DNA of 64,000 bases. Source: Acholoe squamosa. Lineage: Eukaryota; Annelida; Polychaeta; Phyllodocida; Polynoidae. This document shows, in pieces, positions 20,510 to 31,420 of this stretch. The stretch is taken from positions 2,286,501-2,350,500 of the forward strand of contig OX439043.1 of the NCBI GenBank assembly GCA_949317995.1. Direction: 5' to 3'. The notes under the pieces were generated by a model. The model was not told the DNA's origin. It was given only the letters and a program-made list of their open reading frames with translations, and ran no database searches. Each line of letters starts with the position of its first letter. Within the stretch, counting starts at the first letter, position 1. A program made the position numbers and the translations under genes.

Positions 20510-21645
20510 CTTGGGTTTGGGATATTTCAGTACCGGTGTGTTCCTAAACAAATCTTTTATTCTATTAAAAGATTCTTTTTGCTCACTGGTCCATGGGAAG
20601 GGTTCCCGAGCCCTACCAGGTGTCCAATGAGCTAAGCATTGCATAGATAAGCTTACACGAGAGTAATTTGGTATAAAATCACGGTAATAGGAACAGATTC
20701 CTAAAAATGATCTAACCTCCTTAGCACTCGTGAGTCTTTCCCAATTCTCCATGGCTTCTAGCTTCTCCAGATCTGCACTTACCCTGTTGGAGGTAATTAT
20801 CCTTCCTAAATATGTAATTGTTTTATTAAACAAATTACATTTCTTAGACTTGAGTTTAAGGCTGTTAGCTAGAATCCTATCCAAGACTAGTTGTAGGTTC
20901 GCATGGGATTCCTTGAATGACTTGCCAAACACGACAACATCATCCAAGTAAACCAAACACCTCTTCCACAACAAGTCACTGAGTAGAGATTTCATCATAG
21001 CCTTGAACGTAGCTGGTGCATTGCACAATCCGAATGGTAAGACATTATACTCAAATAGTCCCAAATGGCTAGAGAACACAGTTTTCTCTATGTCATTGGG
21101 ATGCATTGGTTTCTGCCAATACCCGGACTGTAAATCCAGGGTGCAGAACCATTGGTTCCCACCCAAACTATCTAAGGTCTGGTCTATCCTTGGTAAAGGA
21201 TATGAGTTCTTCTTTGTCATACCGTTTTGTTTACGATAGTCAACACAGAAACGGATGGTACCATCTTTCTTTGTGGTCATACAAACAGGGCTGGACCAAG
21301 GGCTCTTGCTCGGCACAAGCCCTTGTGCCAAATTAACTTCTTCTTAAGAGGGAGTCTACGATACGGTATTTTGAAAGGTCTCTTGTCGCCCACATCGATA
21401 GTGTGCAACACCTTATCGGTTCTGCCTACGGGTCCTCCCTCTGTACCGAAAGCATTTTCATACCTTTGTAGGAGATCCCCTAGGTGCCGTTTTTCCTCTG
21501 TATTCTGTAAATCTGATTTACTAATCAGTTTCTGAAATTCTTCATTCAAAGGGTGCTTACTAACATGGTTTAATGGTTTCTTGAACTCGGCTTCGGCAAT
21601 GTGTTCCACTGAACTTATCACCTCTACGCGGTTCAAGTAAATCAC
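20510..21645 (-). pseudogene. Gypsy-3 reverse transcriptase
   Basis: The fingers (IPYRRLPLKKK) lie in the frame 21645-21277. After a frame change near 21300-21331 the palm and thumb follow: TIRFCVDYRKQN, CTLDLQSGYWQ (catalytic D), NVLPFGLCNAPATF, LVYLDDVVVF (Y-L-D-D box), KKCNLFNKTITYLG and RSFLGICSYYRDFIPNYS. This is a textbook Ty3/Gypsy RT with connection domain. Confidence 0.92.
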
Positions 21646-22300
21646 TCAACCGGTTCGGTTAGTCATGGGTAGTACAGTCCATGCTGCGTTCACCACTAAC
21701 GTATCCACTGAGTCCAACCTGATACTCGATAGGTGTATCGTGTCGGGTTCAAAGACTCCCATCTCACCCTTCTGGGCCATTGATCTGCCACAAAGGACAT
21801 CACAAGTGGTACTGGGAGGGATTTTCACCGGATGGATAACCGAAGCTACTGAAGACACTTGTCTCAATACGCACTGTACATGCAAGCCATAGGGGTTCCG
21901 GATACTCATACCATCCCTCGGATCCAACATGGCCCCGTATAGGCTTGCCAAATCCAAACAGAGGATTCCATTGTCACTAACCTCTGCTATAGTAGGTGAA
22001 AGAACAAATTATTTGCCTCCTATACGGATAGGCATAAAAGTCCTCCCAAAAGTCCTCATACTGCTTCTGTCGGCCGTGCAAGCATTTAGCCCTGTTTTGA
22101 GGTTTTCATGTCTGCCGGCCATTAAGTGGAAGAATCTTTTGGACACACAGCAGTGGCTGGCTGCAGTATCCACTAAGAATTCTCCAACCCGACCTTCCAC
22201 AGTTATGGGTATATACCAGTCTCCCTCCCAATGGGGATGGGTTACTGGTAAACTGGTGAAAGTCTCCAGAATCACCAAGATTCAATCTGTGTCCTCTTAA
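21646..22300 (-). pseudogene. Gypsy-3 aspartic protease region
   Basis: A minus-strand frame at 22278-22009 contains EFLVDTAASHCCVSKRFF, a retropepsin active site of the D-T-A type, then RTFGRTFMPIRIGGK. The following frame (21957-21646) has a plausible protease C-terminus with DLASLYGAMLD in the place of the usual I-L-G-x-D segment. Confidence 0.65.
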
Positions 22301-22587
22301 AAACTCCAGACAAGGATGACTTGGGGAAAGGCGTGTCCCACACACTTGGATCAACGCTTTAATCCATCCTTCCTCTCCCCCAGTACGGCCACTGGCCACA
22401 TTGTCACCTCCAACACACATATCTGCACTGGGGTCCCCGGCCCCGGTCAGAATGCTGGGGTGTGCACCCACAGTCACCCGACCTCCAGGTAAACTTGATT
22501 CATATTCTTCCACTGGATTACCCCCGGTAGCCTTTTGGCATTCTTTTCTGGTTGGGGTTATACCCAATGCTGTGGATACAACCCCCT

Positions 22588-25427
22588 CTAATTTCCCAGT
22601 ATGTCAGCTACATCAGCATCCTGCTGATCTGCTTCGGGTTCAGCTTTGGCTTCATAGTAAGCCGCCATTACTGCCTTTGCAGCAGTACGCTCTGACAAAC
22701 AGTGCCCCATTTTCTGGCACCTGAAACATTTTACAGTTTGGTGATCCACTCTAGGTCTCGACCGACTGGCTTGTAGTGCTTCAGTTATTTTCTTGCACAT
22801 ATCTTCCATTACCTTTGTCAAGTCCGGAGACTGACCACTCACTTTAGAAGTGCTCTCGGCCGGCTTATTCGCCTTACCATTTGATCTGGGTGTACCTGAA
22901 GTCTCGTTGCTGATTTTGTATCCTTCGACTTGTTAAACACCTTCCTTGGAATATATTTCCTACCGGAAGTGTTCTTTCTTAATTGCATTGCGCAGAAGGT
23001 ACCATCCTCCTGTTCAATGTCAATCAAATCGAAGTCATCTAAGGTATTAGTCTCCTCGGATCGATGCATTGCAGCTGCTACTGGGGTATGTCCTGCCACA
23101 TTAGGAACATCCCCGGCTAACATGGTTTGTTTCTTCACGGCCATATCTATACCATTAAATATGCCATGCAATGTGGACCCTTCTTTCCAGGCGTCTCTTG
23201 TAGCTATTTGCTCATCTCAGTCTCTTAGTCCCTTAACGAATTGGGTAATCAAATCGTCCATATACCAGTCCTGGTTTTCTGTCCCGGGTCTAGCCTTACT
23301 CAATAGGGCATGGGCCATCCCATATGCCCTAAACACCTCTGTAGGTTTCTGGGTCTGTTTCCTAAAACGTACCATCGGATCCTCCTTGATCATGTTGCAT
23401 AATAGCCCACAAGCAGTTTCAACTAACTGCTCAAAACTTCCAACAAGGCCATACCAGGTTCGCCATTGCTCTACAGCCATGCGACCCAGGCCAGCCTTTA
23501 AACATCTTACGAGATGTGGCTTCGTCTCGTATGGAGTCCACCCATTGCAATTCATCACGTCAATGAAATCTTCACACCATTCCTTCCATGGTCGGGTACA
23601 ATCATACTCCTTTGGATTGACAGCTACCCTCCTGGCTGGCATACATCAGTCTACTTCACTCTTGTTTGCTCCATTCAATCACTGTGGTTTCATTCAAGGT
23701 TCGATTGCCTCCTAAACCACCAAAACTACTATTATTTGGCGGTGGTGGTGGTGGTTGGTTGTAACTCTACTGTGATTGACCAGCCCCAGCGTTTCCTCCA
23801 CCACCACCATTGGGGGTAGTACCCGAGGTACCACTCGTCCCCTGACCGCTCATATTGGCATTCCAATTCTGTCCACTAGCATTCGGCATGCTACCTGCTT
23901 GGCTCTGCTGGCCACCACCCTGCACATTCTGCGAATTGCCCGGGTTGCCAGCATCCAATCCGACATTATCCGTCTGATCCACGGTTATGTGGAATCCGTC
24001 AGTTTCAACACTAGTGTCGGAACTGTCTCTTTGAACGAAGTCCGGGTCCAAGTTATGGACAATTGGGACTCCACTAATGCGAACTCTGTTAGTCCGGCCA
24101 TTTGGACCTTGGGTCCTGACATAGACCCCTTCTTAGTCAACATTCCGAGATGCATTATCGTTTACAAACGGATTGTATGCACTCGTCAGCTGTTTTGGTG
24201 TTGAACAGGTAACAAAGTCGCCCTGTTTAACAAAAGTAAGGTCTGGACTCGGGTCCGCGCTCGTTGGAGGGGGATTGGTCTTTTCCTTATCCTGCAAGTT
24301 GCTTTGCATAGCAGACTTGTTTAGAGTCAGAGTCGCGACATTGCTGGTTAGGTTCCTCTGTTCCTCTCTTAACTGAGCATTTTCGGACAAGATTTCTGAT
24401 CAAATCTTCTCATTGTCCTCAACGGCTTGGTTACGTTCTAATTGAGCGGCTTGCACCTCTCTTTTTAAAGTATCTTTCAGTAGCCGATACTTCTCACTCT
24501 TTTCTTCCTGAGACTGGTACTCAGCCGTTTCCCTACGGATCTCATCTTGTTCTGAGACAAGTTTGGATTCCATTTCGCCTTTACGTAATTGAAGTCTTTT
24601 CAACTTCTCTTCCATTGCACTTAGCTCGGATTGTACCCTGTTCACATCCCGAGCTTTAGTAACTTCCTTGGATCTAGCTTTATCAATAGCTCTCCGCCTG
24701 TTGGCTTCCTCTTTCTCTAGTTCAGCCAACTTACTCTCCCTTCCTTTCTCTTCAGTCGTCTTCAATTCTATCCAGTGGGCTAGAGACGACAATCGATACT
24801 TGAGGTCGGTTTCCCCTCTTGCTCTATAGAACAAAGTTTGTTAATTCGTTCTCGGGTCTCATTCTCTATCTTCTTTTGTGCAGCCATGAAAATTTCATGT
24901 TGCTTCTTAGCTTGTTGCTCTACCTGGTCTTTGGTTTTTATAAAAGCCAAGGTCGACTTATATCCCGGGCCTATCCGACGACCATGTCTGGATTTACAGC
25001 TTCCTTTCGGATTAAAAACTGAATCTGACAAGGCTTCATCTAAGGATTGCCCCAGCGTATAAATTTCCGTGGATCTCGGTAATATATCCTGGTTGGTATC
25101 CTGTTGGGATGGGACAGACCCAATGAGGACATTGTCTGCCTTTCCACCATGGTGTTTACCATCCCCTCCATCATCTCGATCGTGATCCGATGATGTCATT
25201 AAAGGGCTATCCTGCCTTATTCAGGTAACATTTTGTACCCCCTGCTCACTAGGCGTTACTGTCCTTGGAATAGGACTTTGGGCCTTTGGAGTCTTTAAAG
25301 TACCAGTAGCGCCCACCAAGATACCAGCTTCTAATCTGCGCCTACTAGTTATAACTTGAGACCAATCGCTCAAGTCCAACCGGGCGGGTTTAATTAACCC
25401 ACTCAGCAGACCGGTATCCGAGGCCAA
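22588..25427 (-). pseudogene. Gypsy-3 gag with coiled coil and degenerate zinc knuckle
   Basis: The region is read in at least seven broken frames. From the N-terminus: a polar head (25427-24800); a long charged coiled coil (24834-24400, e.g. AELEKEEANRRRAIDKAR and AMEEKLKRLQLRKGEMESK); a Gly/Asn/Gln-rich linker (24051-23767); a capsid-like part (23642-23217) with WKEWCEDFIDVM and FRAYGMAHALL; and a CCHC-like knuckle at about 22735 (KCFRCQKMGHCLSER) whose last cysteine position is arginine. The long coiled coil is unusual for Gypsy gag. Confidence 0.7.
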
Positions 25428-25516
25428 GCCCTATGCTCGACGAACTTGCATTGTGCAATCCTCAGCTTTAAGCCGTTTGGCCGCACTCCACCCCGAACTG
25501 ACTGGTCACGGCACCA

Positions 25517-25917
25517 GTGTAATGGTTTGATTTATGAGTTTATGTCAGGTGGCTCTTAGGCTCGCTTATATACTATAAGTAGCACACAACACAAATGGTT
25601 CAGGTTGGGCAAAGCCCTTTAGCTTCCCACCTGTTTGGATGGACTTTATTAGAGAAGGTTAGCACAACGTCTGGACTGGACTAGGTCCAGTCCCCTTCTG
25701 CGGATCGCCCGGCTCCTTAGTAGGAGCTGGATGCGAGGCGTGGTGCTGCCCTCTCTTGTACCAAATGAGTATCGCGAAGTGACACCTGGTTAGCATAGAA
25801 GGAACGAGCACCACACGAGCACATCTCTCACATATACACCACGATGCCGGCCCCATCAATAGTAATAGTTTTGAATACATAGACCTCGATACATAGTAAA
25901 TACGATTCCCTACACAT
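25517..25917 (-). repeat. Gypsy-3 5' LTR
   Basis: Minus strand TGTAGGGAATCG...CCATTACA, about 400 bp, then CTGGTGCCGTGACCAG as probable primer-binding site one base inside. The right edge meets repeat R sequence (ATTCAATATCTGTTTGG) that also occurs at 47080 without the LTR, confirming the boundary. Confidence 0.65.
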
Positions 25918-26890
25918 TCAATATCTGTTTGGCACATTCATCTGAAAACAGACCATCATATTTTAATTGTGTCTTTTTTTTTCCTTTTCTAAAAGCTAGA
26001 TAATCATCACATAAATGTTAAGATACTGAAAGTGAAAGATGAACAGCCAAAGAGATATTAAAGTATAGTCTGGAAATAAACCCCGGGTAATTAACCTGTA
26101 TAGAACGAGACCTGATCTACTGTCTGATAACATTCTTGACTATAACGAGGGCTCCAGTATGCGGTATGGAGCGGCAGTGTTACATGCGGCACACCAAAAT
26201 CCATTGTTCTCAGCGACACATGTTAACACATGTAAACAAAAAGAACAAAGGAATACCTGTGCCATCTCTTATGCTACTGCCCTATGCCGCCTATTGGAGC
26301 TTGGGCATATGTTTTGACTGTGGACATTTCCCTAGTTTTTTTTTGGTTTTGAGATGGATGCGACCCATTTCTTTCAACTATTCTCCACCTTATTTTTCTT
26401 ATAACACTGAACAAAGTAGAAGCCATTGCATACCAAATCATCGCTTGGTATCTAGAGTGTTAAAATTGGTGTTTTGGCTTGATATGGTCCCAGGGTAAGA
26501 ATCAGTTCAACAGGGGCACATTGTCATGTCATCTACTGAACCTAACGCTTTAACACTATAGGAGTGGTCTTTTGAAAAGGGTGTGGTAGATACTAAATTG
26601 ATCCAAATTTTGAAAGCAATTGAGTTACAGTTGCAAGGAAAATAGTAATCTTATGTCAGGTCTTGCTTTTATAGATCCTCATCAGTCTGTCTCTTCACCA
26701 TAGCAGGTGAATTTAGCAAAAGTCATGGCATACATACTTTTTTCCAAGAGTGTGCTGAGATTCTTCCAGTTTGTTCTGGAAGAAACCATACAAAATAGGT
26801 TTTTTCCAGGTTTTTTCCACTGTCCAGGAAGAAATACCTTTCATCCGGGAAGAAATCCAGCCCTGAATGAGTGTAATACTATAAAGATAT
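25918..26890 (+). repeat. Dispersed repeat R, copy 2 (uninterrupted)
   Basis: 25925-26415 matches 47080-47580, and 26416-26725 matches 52010-52345, so this copy shows R without the 4.4 kb transposon. The shared stretch around CTAGATAATCATCACATAAA also occurs in each tandem unit (28799, 36888, 44188, 46815). It continues with a TTTCTTCC/GGAAGAAA-rich tail. Confidence 0.8.
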
Positions 26891-28104
26891 CGAAAAGTGC
26901 ATCTCTACTTCGAATCAACTATAAGTTCCAAAAGTGCATTTCCCAGGTAATTGGAACTAATAAATTTTATGCTATTTTGTATGTGGCAGCCATTTTGAAT
27001 TAATTTTGTGTTATGCCCTGTCTAATGAGATGAGATTATTCCAATGCCTTTTGGTGCTGGTAATTCATTATGCAAGGGATGCACTATTCAAGGTTGATAG
27101 AATAGGTAGTGACATGGCTGTAAATGGCACATGAGGTTTTGGTACAGACTAGAAGGGATAATTGGTGCTACTCCAAAACCTAGGGAATATCTGAAACAAA
27201 ACAACTTCAGCAAATTCAGCATAAACAAGAGCTAATACCAAGAATTCAAATCATACTCAAAAGACAAACAATTGCTACAAGACAAGCTTGAATCAACCCT
27301 CTTAACATTACACATTATTTTTTCCTCGCAGTCCCGCAAATAACCTCTCTTTTACCAGCCTGAAACAGGATGGTCCTACATTACATTACACATCCTGTGG
27401 TGCTGTGTATTTGGTGACTAGGAGGACACATAAACACCTGGGGCTAGTTGTCTGTCTCCCCACCCCAATGTTAGAGGGGATACACAAAACTTTCCACTTT
27501 TCTTATTTTAAATAATACCTCTGCTAACTCTACATCTGTAAGTTTGATTACTTTTGGCATCTTTCCCCATATGTTTTTAACAATGATGATATAAAATCTT
27601 TTAAGGTCACTAATGCATTAATGCATCATTCCCAGTGATTGTTATGGTCATAAATGCTACCCTGGAGAGTAACTTGCCAGGGCTACACTCATGCCAACTC
27701 TACGGGGTTGATACTGTCCGAGAGCATCAGCATGATGCTTTGGGACTGTGACTGGCAGGCATTCTCCCCAGAACTTCATTGCAGCATCATGATGACCAAT
27801 AGGCTGAAGCACTCCTTTTATGAAAAAATAATATGTAAAAAAAAAAATTTTCGTAAAGCTATTGACATTTTCTTGGCAATATCTAAGATATGTAAATGTA
27901 ATAGTGAGCCCCATGGCCCACTAAGGTCAGGACACTGGTGTCAGATGGCTATCTTGCAAAATCTAAACACTCGGGTGAATATTGCTATATGGCAGCCATT
28001 AATTACCTTATGTAATGCTATAAAGATTTAGAGAAAGGAATATATTTACTTGTAATCAACATAGAAACGCAAAATAAAGTCCTTCATGCACATTTTTTAT
28101 ATCT
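26891..28104. other. No gene recognised
   Basis: Short frames only. ATATGGCAGCCATT at 27990 and CTATTTTGTATGTGGCAGCCATT at 26970 resemble the tandem-unit phrase TATATGGCAGCCATTTTG, so this is probably older sequence of the same repeat. Confidence 0.5.
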
Positions 28105-29063
28105 GGGAATCCATTCATGCCATTTAGAATAATACCTGTGTATATGGCAGCCATTTTGTATTATCAATGAGTTCTAATGAGTGCAGGGTTGCGAGGTTTC
28201 TTCCAGAGGACGGATAAAAACAGTAAAAACCATGGAAAAAACCTTCGGAAGAAATAGGTTTTGTCCACCTAAAAGTGGGAGAAATGGAAGAAACTGGAAA
28301 AATGTCTCTAAACATTTAGAATAAAACTCAAAATGTCACTATATACCAATTAAAGTATAATAAAGATAATTACAGAGGTATCTTTTCCATGTCTGTAGGT
28401 GGGGGAGTTATTGGTTTTTCAAAATAATGATGCAGGAAACCAAATTATGAGTGGATATTGTCTGTTTTGTGACCTGGACAAAATTACATTTCCAGTTCTT
28501 TCCAAAGTGAGACTTATTTCAACTGTGCCCTTTTTTATTCAAGGCACATAGCTTTGGTGAAGATAGAGTGACTTAAACTGACGTTACACCTGTCATAAGG
28601 GACGACTGAATTCAATGGCTATTTGGTGGTAAGGTATTTATAAACTTGTGAACGTTGTACACAATATCTGATGGACGAAACTAAATTCTGGGGAAGATGT
28701 CTGTGTTGTGAAGTGTTTGAAGTTTGCTTGTTTGTTTTTATGAATACAAGACACATAATCTCTTAATTATGTCTTTTTCTTCCCTTTTCTGTGTAAAGGC
28801 TAGATAATCATCACATAAATGTTGAGATACTGAAAGTGAACGATGAACAGCCAGGTCAGTATAAAGGTGCAGTAAACATAGTCACGTCATGTACTTAACT
28901 ACAACTTAGTACAGAATGTAACAGATAATAACTCGCTCTGATTAACACTGAGTCAACGAATATTTCTGTAGATGAAGCTATATATAGTTACCCTTCTGTT
29001 ATCTACAGTACATCGAGTCTCATTCTATACATTCATGCCATTTAGAACCATACCTGTGTATAT

Positions 29064-30753
29064 GACCAATAGCCATGAATTGTCGTCAAGTAGGCTGGTC
29101 AAGTGGTCCCAAAAAATATAGCTGAATTATCTATTTCTTTTACATACGTAAAGTACAAGTGTTGGTACTTGAGCCCCATATATGAGGGAAGGTTAAATGT
29201 GTAAACTATTTCTACACCAACCTGCTGAAGTGAGGTATGTCAAGTACCATGTGTTCATGTCTATGACCTATCCCTATGCAGAGATTCATAGGATATACAT
29301 GTATCACAGTTATTATACCCTTATAATTGTTAATAATATCATAGAAAAACACCCCAACCATGGAGGAAAATCACTTTTCTTGTACATTTTTGGCATGTTC
29401 ATGCTATTTTTGGCATGGGGAGAATAATGCTAGTTAGAAATAGCCCTTGTTGAAACTAACATCTTTCTTTTCAGTTAGCATCACTCCTTGAAAAGGGAAC
29501 AAAGGCAACAGGGCAATATATTCTATCATTAACAGGTAGCATTTGCCTTCAGCTCAACCCTGGTATATAGATTTAAGGGTCTGGGGATGAGATCTGGATA
29601 GTAAAACTAATGAAACCAGGTTGTAGACGTGACCACACAATCACTGCTGATAGGAGAAATATAGAGAAAATGTTTATAAATGATTGATTCCTATGCTATT
29701 TATTTAACATGGAGAGTTATTAACCATTCGGAATACATGAGCACATCTCTATTCTCTCCTGTGATGGTGGAATTAACCTTTTTTGACAATAAAAGTTGCA
29801 GGTCTTTGGTTAATGTCTTGCATATTCATCTTAAAACCCTGTTGTTATGACTGTCTTAGTGATAGGTTGATGGAATACAATGTTTATGGCTTGGTTTCAT
29901 TGGTACATTACCTCTAGGCCTAAGTACCACTGACTACAACATAAGGGAGGGGCCATACAGGTTTAAGTAAGAGGGAAATATGCGGTCGTAGACATGACCA
30001 CATGGTCGTAGACGTGACCACACCTATACTTTTCTTATGATATCTCTGGTAGTATGTGGAACATAATACCCAAACTTACAGGGCTTAATTCTTTCATATA
30101 AAGGTATAAGGCACACATAATAAGGATAGTTAAATATGAAACACCTAGCAGCATTGCCGCATGTATGGTTGTAGACGTGACCACATGTAAACTACCCCAA
30201 AATCAGACCATAGCCCCAGGGCCATACTATTCTACAGGTAGGTTCAATTTTTTTTGTGTGATAGATAGTTACATGTAAGGTCTTTCCATGCTAAATCTCA
30301 TTGGTCCATGTACTTTGTCTTTTCTACTATAAGGGGACCTGAAAGAGGTTGTAGACGTGACCACTCAGCAATTCCTCAAAGGGTTTAATTTTCCTAGTGT
30401 TCACAAAACATAATGCATGGACCTCCAACTATCATGAAAAAATTCACTATGGTAAGGGGGGATATACCAGATGAAATGAATAAGGATTTGGCCCTTTATT
30501 TTTTTTATTTTGTAACAAGGGGAAAAAGTTAGGTCCTCCTTTTTACCCCAAAAAACACCCTTTTTGGCTGTTCTCACCCCTGTAGCTCTCTTATTATGCT
30601 TCACAGATAGACAAAACCCTGGTTCCCCTTCAAGCCCTAAGCCTTGATGACCAAAATACATGATTAACACAACTAAATCTCTCATTTTTTTGAATAATTT
30701 ATTAAAAGAGAGGCAGAGGCAACCTAGTTGACGACAATTCATGGCTATTGGTC
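29064..30753. mobile_element. TIR element E, copy in unit U1
   Basis: Ends are inverted over 31 bp with one mismatch: GACCAATAGCCATGAATTG at the left, the same read on the minus strand at the right. The target is ATAT (or ATATG) duplicated. The partial unit U0 holds the empty site (GTGTATATGGCAGCC at 28138-28152). There is no transposase. Five copies of a motif GGTYGTAGACGTGACCAC lie at 29619, 29984, 30004, 30167 and 30347. Open frames at 29197-29427 and 30401-30742 are not supported as genes. Confidence 0.85.
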
Positions 30754-31420
30754 ATATGGCAGCCATTTTGAATTATTAATGAGTTCTAATGAGTGCAGGG
30801 TTGGGAGGTTTCTTCCAGAGGACGGACAAAAACAGTAAAATCCATGGAAAAAAACCTCCGGAAGAAATAGGTTTTGTCCACCTAAAAGTGGAAGAAATGA
30901 AAGAAACTGGAAAAATGTCTCTAAACATTTAGAATATAACTCAAAATGGCACTATATACCAATTAAAGCATAATAAAGATAATTACAGAGGTATCTTTTC
31001 CATATCTGTAGGTGGGGGAGTTATTGGTTTTTCAAAATAATGATGCAAAAGGAGCAAAATAATGAGGAAAAAGGAGCGAAACAATGGCACAGGGCTAAGA
31101 CGCGGAAGTTTGGCGCGGCCTGGGTTTTTGTTGGTTTTGTAGTAACCATACATTGCTCAACTTATATTTTTGCACCAGTCTATTATGAAACCTAATACAC
31201 CATCATGAGGGACTTCTGAAACACATGGAACCTACCTCTTCGCCAATAGAAGGATCTAAAATTCCTCCAACGACACGGTAGATGTGAAAATCCAACATGG
31301 CAGCACCCATACTCGTACGCTTCAACGGTTTGTAAACAAAGCAAGATTGAACCTTCTATGGCCCAAATGGAATACAATCCTATGCCTGAATGGTTCTAAG
31401 ACATTTGAGAACGTGGTATA

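Larger units (their letters stand above)
19547..25917 (-). mobile_element. Ty3/Gypsy LTR retrotransposon with long coiled-coil gag (Gypsy-3)
   Basis: On the minus strand: 5' LTR (about 25517-25917), gag (25427-22588), protease (about 22280-22010), reverse transcriptase (21645-20510) and RNase H (20509-19547, itself interrupted). Integrase and the 3' LTR are absent: the element is cut at 19547 by the nested Gypsy-2 relic. Many stops and frameshifts make it non-functional. Confidence 0.88.

Noticed and set aside
29197-29427. A 76-codon open frame conserved in all three tandem units (also 37283-37513 and 44583-44813)
   Set aside because: Conservation is explained by recent duplication of the whole unit; non-coding flanks are equally conserved and no domain is visible.
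30401-30742. Minus-strand 113-codon frame repeated in each unit
   Set aside because: Length changes through small indels in homopolymers between units, and it ends inside the TIR of element E.
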